A stretch of DNA of 64,000 nucleotides from RCIO01 sp965232405. Lineage in GTDB: Bacteria; Pseudomonadota; Alphaproteobacteria; Rhizobiales; Rhizobiaceae. Each line of letters opens with the position of its first letter. Positions within the stretch are counted from its first letter, which is position 1. The position numbers and the translations under genes were made by a program. The notes below the pieces were generated by a model. That model ran no database searches, had not been told where the DNA came from, and was given only the letters and a program-made list of their open reading frames with translations. Below are positions 34,181 through 42,364 of this stretch, in pieces. The DNA lies in assembly GCA_965232405.1 (NCBI GenBank), contig OZ246966.1, positions 1,302,001 to 1,366,000 of the forward strand, given 5' to 3'.

Positions 34181-36067
34181 CTATTCGTCGTCGACGGAAA
34201 GGCTGGCGCTGGCGATGAACTGCTGAACGCCGGCAACATCAACCGGCGTGCTGAAGGAATTGTAGTAGGCAAGCAGCACGCTTAGCGAGCCGACGCCGAA
34301 CCCGATATCTGCATTGGCCGGCGCTTCGTAACCGCTTCCGGCCAGCAGGGCAGCCAGCTTTTCGCGCCCGTCAGGCCGCAGCGCATTGAGGCTGTCGAGA
34401 ATCGGTGCTGCGAGCGATATGCCACTTCTGATGCGGAGCTCGTATTCGCTGACATCCGATACAGCCAGAACCTTGAGCGCGTAGTCGCCGGGATCAAGGT
34501 CTGCGAGTACGAACTCAGCAGCTTCATCCTGATTGGACGACAGCGCCCGCACCTTGCCTTCTGCGTCGAGAAGCACCAGATCGAGATCGCCATCGAGCGG
34601 AAGGGCTGAAACGGCAAGATCGGTTTCAGCGCCGAGCGAGAATTTCAGCTCGTACTCCATCCCCGCGCCAAAGCGAATATCGCGATAGCCGAACCCGGCC
34701 GACACCTCGCCTGACGAGAGCGCCAAGCTGCCGTCGCGCGCCTGCTGCGAAGTGAGCATTTCGAGCGAGCCGTCCGGCTCGCGGCGGTCAACCGCAATCT
34801 TGAGGCCGTAGATGAAACCCATCCAGCCGATGTCGCCCCTGTCGGCGCCATGCCGTCCAACCGCGAGCACACGCCCGTCAGCGCCCAGCGCGGTGGCAAA
34901 AATGTCGGAGCCCGCCTCCCGCGTGAGGAAGTTGAGCGGGCCCGCCGATGCAAAGCCCGGCGCTTCGACACGCCACACGCCCTGATTGCGCGCCGAACGG
35001 CTTTCCGACACCGAACCTGCGATGACGAACGATCCGCCCGTCAGTCTGGTTATGGCGCGGTAGCGATCGCCACCCGAACTGTCGGAGGCATCTTCGGGGA
35101 AAGGGTCGTTGCGAAGTGTCGGCGCGTTATTGGAGAAACCAAACTCCGACAGGAAGGCTGCGCGCGCCCCACGCTCCACATCGACGCCCTGCCCGGCCAT
35201 CACAAAGGTCTGCGGGTCCTTCGCGGCGACGGCAAACGCCACCTCATTGGCCTCTGGCGAACCGATCAGGATACGCGGGCTGACACTCCATTGCGCGGCG
35301 TTGACGAGAATGGCGACTGCGTTGTCCTGACAGCCGCCACCCGGCGAAGGTGATGTGGCAAATCCTGCCGCAACAAACTGGCCGCGATTTGCGGATGGTG
35401 CGATGTCATAAAACGCGACGCGGTTTTCCAGTCCGGGCTCCGCCGGACCTTCAAAGTGAACGCCGAGAACGCTCGCATCCGTCCTCAGTGCGTCGATATC
35501 GGATTCCTGAATCGACAGGACCAGCCCGCGCGACCACTTTGTGCAGGAACCGGAATCCGCGCCATTGGTGTGCCGTCCGACGACCAGATAGCGCTGGCTG
35601 CCCGGGTCATACGCACCCGAATAGAGAATGATGCTGCTTTCGCCATCGACGAACAACGCAGTCGACCAACGCGTATCGCCTGCCGCCGAAAGGAAGAAGA
35701 TCGCGCCATACTGATTGCCGCCATGGGTGAGTGTGCCCACGCCCATGACATCGCCATTGGGTCCGGCAACCAGCTTGTCGATGCTCGGCATGACAGAACG
35801 CGGCAACCAGTCCCAACCTGGCGGCGGGAGCGCGAAGCGGTCCACGATTTCCGCATCGCCATCGAGCCGCAACACTTCCAGATCGCCACCGCGAACGGCA
35901 ATTGCCGTGTAGCCGGTCTCTGTCGCGGTGATTGCCGGTATGGTCACATAATCGGGGTAGCAGAAGCCTATCGCGGCTTCATCGCAGGCTTCCTGCGCTT
36001 GTACGCCCGCCGACAGCCCGATTGCTGCAAGCCAGCCAAGAGCGAGTGATAGGAGAAAACGCCTCAC
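34181..36067 (-). CDS. Secreted protein of unknown function with C-terminal pre-peptidase (PPC) domain
   Basis: A 628-residue exported protein with a clear signal peptide (residues 1-24, ending VQA). The region about 30-440 contains recurring strands such as YLVVGRHTNGA, FVAAGFATS, FVMAGQGVD, FVIAGSVSES and VLAVGRHGADRG, spaced like blades of a beta-propeller. Residues about 470-546 look like a PPC domain (DLAVSALPLDGDLDLVLLDA, then LDPGDYALKVLA), a module found beside secreted peptidase domains. The C-terminal 80 residues are unlike anything I know. It is divergent from two caspase-family genes and convergent with pbpC. I do not recognise the full-length family; a ligand-binding partner of the caspase proteins is speculation. 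Confidence 0.72.
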   Translation of the reverse strand: MRRFLLSLALGWLAAIGLSAGVQAQEACDEAAIGFCYPDYVTIPAITATETGYTAIAVRGGDLEVLRLDGDAEIVDRFALPPPGWDWLPRSVMPSIDKLVAGPNGDVMGVGTLTHGGNQYGAIFFLSAAGDTRWSTALFVDGESSIILYSGAYDPGSQRYLVVGRHTNGADSGSCTKWSRGLVLSIQESDIDALRTDASVLGVHFEGPAEPGLENRVAFYDIAPSANRGQFVAAGFATSPSPGGGCQDNAVAILVNAAQWSVSPRILIGSPEANEVAFAVAAKDPQTFVMAGQGVDVERGARAAFLSEFGFSNNAPTLRNDPFPEDASDSSGGDRYRAITRLTGGSFVIAGSVSESRSARNQGVWRVEAPGFASAGPLNFLTREAGSDIFATALGADGRVLAVGRHGADRGDIGWMGFIYGLKIAVDRREPDGSLEMLTSQQARDGSLALSSGEVSAGFGYRDIRFGAGMEYELKFSLGAETDLAVSALPLDGDLDLVLLDAEGKVRALSSNQDEAAEFVLADLDPGDYALKVLAVSDVSEYELRIRSGISLAAPILDSLNALRPDGREKLAALLAGSGYEAPANADIGFGVGSLSVLLAYYNSFSTPVDVAGVQQFIASASLSVDDE

Positions 36068-36192
36068 TGCCGACCCCTTGCCATCATGACACCAACATTA
36101 TGGACACAGCCTTCTTGCGGGCAAATAATGCGGTCAATTCAGGGCGACCGCAAGGGCATTCGCCTTGACCGGACCGGACAGGACTGACGGCG

Positions 36193-37458
36193 GTGGGCAT
36201 GAAACGACTTGCAATACTGGCGTTCGCGCTGGGACTGGTGGCAGCGACGGTCGGGCATACCCCGGCTGGCGCGCAGACGATCAAGCTGTTCCTCAACGAT
36301 GGCAGCGCCGTCGATCTCTACGAGGAAAAGAAGAGCTTCGCGCTGGTTATCGGCATCAATGAGTACCGGTCGCAGCGGCCACTTCGCTTTGCTGTCAGCG
36401 ATGCGCGCAAGGTGCGGGACGCGCTGGAGCGCAAGGGTTTCGAAGTCGTTCTCTACGACGACCCGAACATGACGGGCGAGCAGCTGCGCGATGCGATCCA
36501 GGACTTTGTCGATGAGTATGGCTACATCGAAAACTCGCGGGTGCTGATCTGGTACGCCGGTCACGGCATGACGGTCGACGGCGAAGGCTACCTGCTCGGC
36601 GTCGATTCTCCGCTGCTCGATATCGAATCCGAAACGCTCGATCAGGATCTGCGCGACTTCTACAAGGCGGCCATGCCGCTGCGCACATTCGGCGTTCATC
36701 TGCGCCAGATGCGCACCCGGCACGTGATGCTGATCCTGGACAGCTGTTTCGCGGGCACGATCTTTACCAACACCCGCGCCAGCCCTTCGCTCACGCGCAA
36801 CCCGGAAATGGCCAGACCGGCGCGCCAGATCATCACCGCCGGGCTTGCCGGGCAGGAGGTGGCCGACAATGGCCGCTTTGCCGAAATGTTCGTGCGCGCC
36901 ATCAACGGTGAACCCGGTCCGAATGGCGAAGTCGCCGATCAGAGCAATGACGGCTATCTGAGCGGCACGGAGCTCGGCAACTTCATGGCTCTCACCGGGC
37001 GCACGCCAGAACAGACGCCGCAATATGGCAAGTTGCGGCGCGCGGTCGACGCGACAACGAGCGAATTGCGCGACCTGTTCGTGACCGACCAGCTCGATCT
37101 CGAAAAGGGCGAGTTCTTCTTCCTGCTGCCCAACTTCGAGCCGCCGGTGGAAATGGCCAGTCTGGAAACCGACAGCTCGTCGGAAACCCGTGGTCCGGCG
37201 CCGGTGATCTGGCGGGCGCTGAGCAGCGGAACGCGCATCGCGAATGCCAACCCTGATCCGGTTCCGGTCTTCGACAGTGAGCCGCCCGCTGTTGGCGAGC
37301 GCAAATTTGCACTCAATACAGGTCAGGTGTTTCCGCCAGCAGGCGCTGAAACGCAATTCGAGACAGCGTTGATCGACGATCAGGAATGGCTGCGCTTCAA
37401 GCGCGACGGCCGCGACCATTTCGTCCTGGCGAGCGATGTTCAGATCATCCGTCCCTGA
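36193..37458 (+). CDS. Secreted caspase-family (peptidase C14) protein
   Basis: A 421-residue exported caspase-like protein. A signal peptide (about 1-28, ending AGA) precedes the p20-like domain (about 48-215). The dyad is complete: His124 in WYAGHGMTVDG and Cys185 in ILDSCFAGT (numbered from the GTG at 36193; an ATG two codons later is the alternative start). The motif ALVIGINEYR starts the domain and NDARK-like FAVSDARKVRDAL follows, as in bacterial orthocaspases. The C-terminal about 150 residues are low in recognisable motifs and end in an SH3-like stretch (EWLRFKRDGRDHFVL). It is followed 39 nt later by another caspase gene, so the two are probably one operon. Confidence 0.88.
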   Translation: MGMKRLAILAFALGLVAATVGHTPAGAQTIKLFLNDGSAVDLYEEKKSFALVIGINEYRSQRPLRFAVSDARKVRDALERKGFEVVLYDDPNMTGEQLRDAIQDFVDEYGYIENSRVLIWYAGHGMTVDGEGYLLGVDSPLLDIESETLDQDLRDFYKAAMPLRTFGVHLRQMRTRHVMLILDSCFAGTIFTNTRASPSLTRNPEMARPARQIITAGLAGQEVADNGRFAEMFVRAINGEPGPNGEVADQSNDGYLSGTELGNFMALTGRTPEQTPQYGKLRRAVDATTSELRDLFVTDQLDLEKGEFFFLLPNFEPPVEMASLETDSSSETRGPAPVIWRALSSGTRIANANPDPVPVFDSEPPAVGERKFALNTGQVFPPAGAETQFETALIDDQEWLRFKRDGRDHFVLASDVQIIRP

Positions 37459-37497
37459 CGAGCGGGCAAGCTGGCGGTATCGACGGGAGTCCCGGTC

Positions 37498-39627
37498 ATG
37501 ATTTCATGTGCGGCCCGGATATTGCAGGCTTTCTGGCTTGCGCTGATCGCTGCCTTTTTTGCACAGCCGGCACTATCGGAAACAAAACATGCCCTGTTCG
37601 TCGCCGTAAACGACTACCCCAATCTGGACGCGACGGCGGCGCTGTTTGGCCCGGCCAACGATGCCGACCTCATGATCCGCTATCTGACCGCAACGCCGGA
37701 ACTGGGATATGAGCGCAGCAACATTACGGTGCTCGCCAATGGCGAGATCGAAAGTGACGGAGCGCCAACGAGACAGGCAATCATCGACGAGATGGGCGCG
37801 CTGGCCGGCACGGTGGAGCCCGGTGACTTCGTTTACATCCACTTTGCCGGTCACGGGTCGCGGCAGCGCGCGCGCAACCCGGCGACCGAGCCGGATGGAT
37901 ATGACGAAATATTCCTGCCTTCCGATACCGAAGACGACCGCGACGGCATTTACCCCAACGCGCTCGTCGATGACGACATCGGAGCCGCGCTCGATGCGAT
38001 CCGCGCGGCAGGCGCGTTCGTGTTCATTGTCTTCGACAGTTGCCACTCCAGCACAGCCACGCGCAATGCCGGAGCCGAGCCGAAAAACCTCAAATACCGC
38101 TGGGTGCCCGAACCCGAAGATGCATTGGTGCAGCCGGCCCACGCCCAACTGCGAGAGGCGACACTTGGCACCGACGAGATGCGACCGGCTCCCGGTCCCG
38201 ACGCCGGCGGCATGGTCGCGTTCTTCGCCGCGCAGACGATTGAGACCACGCCGGAAATGCCACAACCGGCGGAAGCGGCAGACGCCCGTACCTACGGCCT
38301 GTTCAGCTACACATTGCTCAACGTGCTGGCGAAGAACCCCGGCGCAACCTACCGCGAGCTGGCGCAGGGCATCGTGCACGCTTACGCCATCGGGAACCTC
38401 GACAAGCCGACACCCCTCTTTGAAGGCGATCTCGACCGTGTGGTGTTCGGCCAGGGCGAGCGCGCTTCCCGGCTGAACTGGCCGGCAGCAATTGACGGCG
38501 GGCGCGTATCGCTGAAGGCAGGCGCGCTGCACGGATTGGAGAAAGGCGCCATTCTGGCGCTGCTGCCCGACCCGCTTGCCGACGACGACGAAGCGCTTGG
38601 TTATGTTCGCGTTCGGACTGACGATCCGCTGACTGCGCAGGCCTCACCGGCCCGTTATGCGAACCTTGCGCCGCCAACACTGTCCGAGTTGCCGGATGGT
38701 GTCGTGGCGCGGTTGGTTGAAACCCCGCTTTCATTCGAGCTACGCGTCGAACTCCCTTCTGCCGACGAGACAAGGTTCGCCGATGCCGTCGCCCATGCGC
38801 GCACCGAGATCGAGCGCGCCGCTGCGGACGAGCAACTGCCTGCCAATCTGCGTCTGGTCGAGCCCGGCGAAGTTTCGGACCTGCGCCTGATTGTGGCGTC
38901 GGAAGCGGAACTTTTTTCACAGAGCAGTGCTTCCGATGCGCCGCGTTTGTGGTTCCTGCCACCGGGCGGCGAGTTCCCTGACGACCCCCGTTTCAAGCCG
39001 CATTCGATCGGGCTCAAAGGCGGGATGAGCGACGAACAGCGCGAGCAGATGCGTGAAAATTTCGTCGCCGTGTTCCGGGCAACCAGCCTTGCGCAGCTTT
39101 CTGAGCTGTCTCAACTCGACCGGAAGAAGGTCCGATTCGGCCTTGAATTGCAGAAGTCCGGCGCAAATGAACCTCGGACGATCGAACGATCGTCTGCGCC
39201 GGTGCTCGAAACAGGCGATCAGCTCATATTCAGCGTCGACAACCAGTCCGCGCAGACAATCGACGTGGACATGCTGCTGATCGGGCCAAACTACTCGATC
39301 AAGCATATGCTCGGCCTGCGCTTTCGGCGCGGAGAAAACATCAGAGGCGCACTTGGCGACATTGCGGATGCGGGCTTCGGCCTGTGGCGGCTCGTGCTTG
39401 TGATGCGCGAGGCCGACCGAAATTCCGTCCACACCGACCTCAGCTTCCTCAACCAGATCGGCACGCAGACGCGTGCGGCGGCCGCATCCGGGCCGCGCGA
39501 TTTCGGTCAATTGCTTGAAGACATTGCTGGCGGCGCAGCGACGCGCGGAGCCTCGCGCGCCGGTTCCAGAAACGCCCTTAAGGGCTCACTTGAGATCTTC
39601 AACCTTGAGGCCATTCCAGGCGGCTGA
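37498..39627 (+). CDS. Secreted caspase-family (peptidase C14) protein with C-terminal DUF4384-like domain
   Basis: A 709-residue exported protein. A signal peptide covers residues 1-27 (ending ALS). The caspase domain (about 29-330) is of metacaspase type, with His119 in YIHFAGHGSRQ and Cys182 in VFDSCHSSTATR. The acidic segment DEIFLPSDTEDDRDG between them is typical of this class. Residues about 340-560 are an unassigned linker region, and about 565-650 resemble DUF4384 (LETGDQLIFSVDNQ), a domain often attached to bacterial caspases. Probably co-transcribed with the caspase gene upstream. The function of such exported pairs is unknown. Confidence 0.88.
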   Translation: MISCAARILQAFWLALIAAFFAQPALSETKHALFVAVNDYPNLDATAALFGPANDADLMIRYLTATPELGYERSNITVLANGEIESDGAPTRQAIIDEMGALAGTVEPGDFVYIHFAGHGSRQRARNPATEPDGYDEIFLPSDTEDDRDGIYPNALVDDDIGAALDAIRAAGAFVFIVFDSCHSSTATRNAGAEPKNLKYRWVPEPEDALVQPAHAQLREATLGTDEMRPAPGPDAGGMVAFFAAQTIETTPEMPQPAEAADARTYGLFSYTLLNVLAKNPGATYRELAQGIVHAYAIGNLDKPTPLFEGDLDRVVFGQGERASRLNWPAAIDGGRVSLKAGALHGLEKGAILALLPDPLADDDEALGYVRVRTDDPLTAQASPARYANLAPPTLSELPDGVVARLVETPLSFELRVELPSADETRFADAVAHARTEIERAAADEQLPANLRLVEPGEVSDLRLIVASEAELFSQSSASDAPRLWFLPPGGEFPDDPRFKPHSIGLKGGMSDEQREQMRENFVAVFRATSLAQLSELSQLDRKKVRFGLELQKSGANEPRTIERSSAPVLETGDQLIFSVDNQSAQTIDVDMLLIGPNYSIKHMLGLRFRRGENIRGALGDIADAGFGLWRLVLVMREADRNSVHTDLSFLNQIGTQTRAAAASGPRDFGQLLEDIAGGAATRGASRAGSRNALKGSLEIFNLEAIPGG

Positions 39628-39771
39628 TCGCGTCGCTGGATTGTCGATCCTGAGCTCGACACGGTCGGCGGCAAGATCGAAGCGGGTCGCCGCGCCGATC
39701 TTGTCCGCGTCCATGTCGACAAGGGCATCCCCGTCGCGCGCGCCGTTTGGCGCGAGGGGTCGGCGGGTGGC
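39586..39771 (-). pseudogene. Possible 3' remnant of a decayed gene
   Basis: Directly after the aminotransferase stop, the same minus-strand frame stays open to a TGA at 39586. It encodes a coding-like peptide including DMDADKIGAATRFDLAADRV and ending in WNGLKVEDLK. Third positions are mostly G or C, as in real genes here. The only ATG (39714) would give 42 residues. The tail overlaps the end of the caspase gene on the other strand by 42 nt. It may be the end of a lost gene or chance; I recognise no family. Confidence 0.22.
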
Positions 39772-41141
39772 CTAACCCAGCACTTCCTTCACCGCTTTGG
39801 CAGTCTTGCCGACAACCTCATCAGCTTCAGCCCGCGTCAGGCACAGCGGCGGGGCGAAGCCAAGAATGTCGCCCTGCGGCATGGCGCGCGCAATCACACC
39901 GTGACCAAGCAGTGCGGCAGCGATCTGCGGGCCGACCTTCTTCGACGGATCGTAGAATGTCCGCCTTTCCCGATCCTCGACAAACTCCACCGCACACAAC
40001 ATGCCTTCGCCGCGCACGTCGCCGACATGGGCATGACCGCCCAGCGCGTCTTTCATCGCGTTGTTGAAATAGGCGCCGGTCTCGCCAGCGTTCTTCACCA
40101 GACCAAGGCTGTCGATCAGCTTCAGATTGCGACACCGGCCGCCGCCCCGATCGGGTGGGCGGAGTAGGTCCAGCCGTGGCCGATCGGGCCGTTTTCGTCC
40201 GTGCCCTGTTCCAGCACCTTCCAGACCCTGTCGCCGACGATGGAGCCGGACAGCGGCGCATAGGCCGACGTCAGACCCTTAGCGATGGTGATGATGTCGG
40301 GCTTGATGCCGAAATGGTCGGAACCCATCATGGTGCCCAGGCGTCCGAAGCCGGTTACGACCTCGTCGGCGATGAGCAGAATGTCGTGCTTGTCGAGCAC
40401 TTGCTGGATCGCGGCCCAGTAACCGGCTGGCGGCGGCACGATGCCGCCGGTGCCGAGCACTGGCTCACCAATGAAAGCGGCTATCGTGTCGGCGCCCTCG
40501 CGGGCGATCAGCTTTTCCAGCTCATCGACGCAATAGGCGACAAAATCCGCCTCGTTCATGCCGAGGTCCGGCCGGCGGTAATAATAGGGCGCCTCGGTGT
40601 GGAGAATGCGGTCGACCGGCAGGTCGAACTTGTCGTGGAAGAGCTTCAGCCCGGTCAGCGAACCGGTGACGAGACCCGAGCCATGATAGCCGCGCCAACG
40701 CGAGATGATCTTCTTCTTTTCGGGCCGGCCGAGGATGTTGTTGTAGTACCAGACCAGCTTGACGTTGGTTTCGTTTGCGTCCGAGCCGCCAAGCCCGAAA
40801 TAGACCTTCGACATGCCCTTCGGCGCGCGCTCCAGCACCATCTGCGCCAGCGTGATGGAGGCCTCCGTGCCGTGGCCGACATAGGCATGATAGTAGGCCA
40901 GTTCCTTCGCCTGTTCGGCGATCGCCTCGGCGATCTCCCGCCGGCCATAACCGACATTGACGCAATAAAGACCGGCGAAGGCATCAAGCAGCCGGTTGCC
41001 GTCACGATCCTCGATGTGAACCCCGGATCCGCCGGTCACGATCCGGCTGGGGGCCTCGCCGCGCGCAAACTGGGCGAGATGGGTCGACGGGTGGAAGAAG
41101 TTGTCCCGGTCCCAGCGATCGAGAACGTCATTGGTCAACAT
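39772..41141 (-). pseudogene. Class III aminotransferase, interrupted by one frameshift (DoeD/Atf-like)
   Basis: The 5' part (41141 to 40122) encodes 339 residues of a PLP-dependent class III aminotransferase, including the lysine region ITIAKGLTSAYAPLSGS, then stops abruptly after HPIGAAAGVAI. Inserting one base near 40126-40130 restores ANLKLIDSLGLVKNAGETG and continues without break through the normal C terminus (GFAPPLCLTRAEADEVV) to 39772, giving a standard length of about 456 residues. In ectoine clusters such an enzyme transaminates 2,4-diaminobutyrate to aspartate semialdehyde. The rest of the gene is intact, so this is either a very recent mutation or a sequencing error. Confidence 0.85.
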
Positions 41142-41154
41142 TGAAAGTGCCTTT

Positions 41155-42357
41155 CTACTTGATGGTGGGACCGATCGGGGTCCGTGTCAGAACTTCGGGG
41201 CCGTCGGCAGTCAGCAGCACGGCGTTGGAAACAAAGAAATCGCCCCGGCCGGTGCCCATGAGCCAGGACAAAATGTGGAAGGACATGCCGGCGCGGATTT
41301 CCATGTCGGAATCGTGCCTGATCCCCGTGACCTTGTTGCCGCCGGTCCAAGACGGCGGAAAGCCGATGCCGACGCAATAACCGCAATGGTGGCGGCGGTA
41401 TTCGGGCAGCCCGGCTTCATCGACGACCGCCTGCCATGCGCCGTAAACGTCGCGTGCTGCGACGCCGGGTTTGAGCGCCGACAATACAGCGTCAAACGCA
41501 GCGATGGCGATTTCCGCCGTGCGCGCATCTTCGTCCCGGATCGCGCCCAGATGAACCAGCCGACCAAGCGGGGCGTGATAACGCGAAACGCAGCCCGACA
41601 GTTCGAGGAACACGGGTTCGCCGGATTTGAACGCGCCATCGCCCCAGGTGCCGTGCTCCTCGCCCAGCCTGGCTCCCGGCCGGATGAACGGGCCAAACCC
41701 GACAGGGTCGCCTCCGGCGCGGATCATGGCGTCCATGCAATGTGCCGCGACATCACGCTCGGAGACGCCGTCGGCAATGATCTCGATTGCCGCCGATGCC
41801 GCCGCGTCGGTCACTTTCGCTGCGCTGCGCATCAACGCCTGCTCAGCCGGCGACTTGACCAGCCGTATCTCGTCCACGACGCCGGTGATGTCGGCCCATT
41901 CGGCGTCAACGCCTTCGCGGATCGCCTTGCCGAAGCCGAAGGAATGGCCCGACGACCAGGTCTCGACGCCAATACGCGAAACACCGGTTTCGATCTCGTC
42001 CCTGACGGCAGCCACAACGTCGAGCGCACGTTCCTTCACGCCGCTTCTGGCCTTCAGAAGCCTGACAGCTAGATCGGCGGCCGTTTCCAGATCGGTATGG
42101 CCTTCGAAGCGGGCATTGCGCACCTGCTTTTCGACCGAAACCCGCTCCATCGAGCGCGTCACCAGCGTCATCTCGCCATCGGCCGGCACGATCAAGAGAT
42201 GCGGCGCGAAATAGCCCCAGTGGTCCAGGCCGGTCAGGTAGAAGATGTTCTCGGGCGTTGAGATCAGAGCCGTGTCGAGGTCACGCTCCGCCATATGGTG
42301 GCGAAACGCGGCCAGCCTGGCAGCCAGTTCTTCGTCCGAGAACGGGTTTTGATGCAT
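41155..42357 (-). CDS. M24 (creatinase/Xaa-Pro peptidase) family hydrolase, second DoeA-like paralogue
   Basis: A 400-residue pita-bread-fold protein with an N-terminal creatinase domain (about 10-150; ENIFYLTGLDHWGYFAPH) and a C-terminal catalytic domain. The usual metal-binding Asp pair is missing: the region reads VFLELSGCVSRYHAPLGR, and the metal-binding His motif is also altered. This is the same signature as in the DoeA homologue at 46.6 kb, so it is more likely a metal-free amide-ring hydrolase than a peptidase. It lies 7 nt after the aldehyde dehydrogenase gene and 13 nt before the aminotransferase, clearly in one operon with them. The exact substrate is unknown. Confidence 0.82.
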   Translation of the reverse strand: MHQNPFSDEELAARLAAFRHHMAERDLDTALISTPENIFYLTGLDHWGYFAPHLLIVPADGEMTLVTRSMERVSVEKQVRNARFEGHTDLETAADLAVRLLKARSGVKERALDVVAAVRDEIETGVSRIGVETWSSGHSFGFGKAIREGVDAEWADITGVVDEIRLVKSPAEQALMRSAAKVTDAAASAAIEIIADGVSERDVAAHCMDAMIRAGGDPVGFGPFIRPGARLGEEHGTWGDGAFKSGEPVFLELSGCVSRYHAPLGRLVHLGAIRDEDARTAEIAIAAFDAVLSALKPGVAARDVYGAWQAVVDEAGLPEYRRHHCGYCVGIGFPPSWTGGNKVTGIRHDSDMEIRAGMSFHILSWLMGTGRGDFFVSNAVLLTADGPEVLTRTPIGPTIK

Positions 42358-42364
42358 CGACGCC

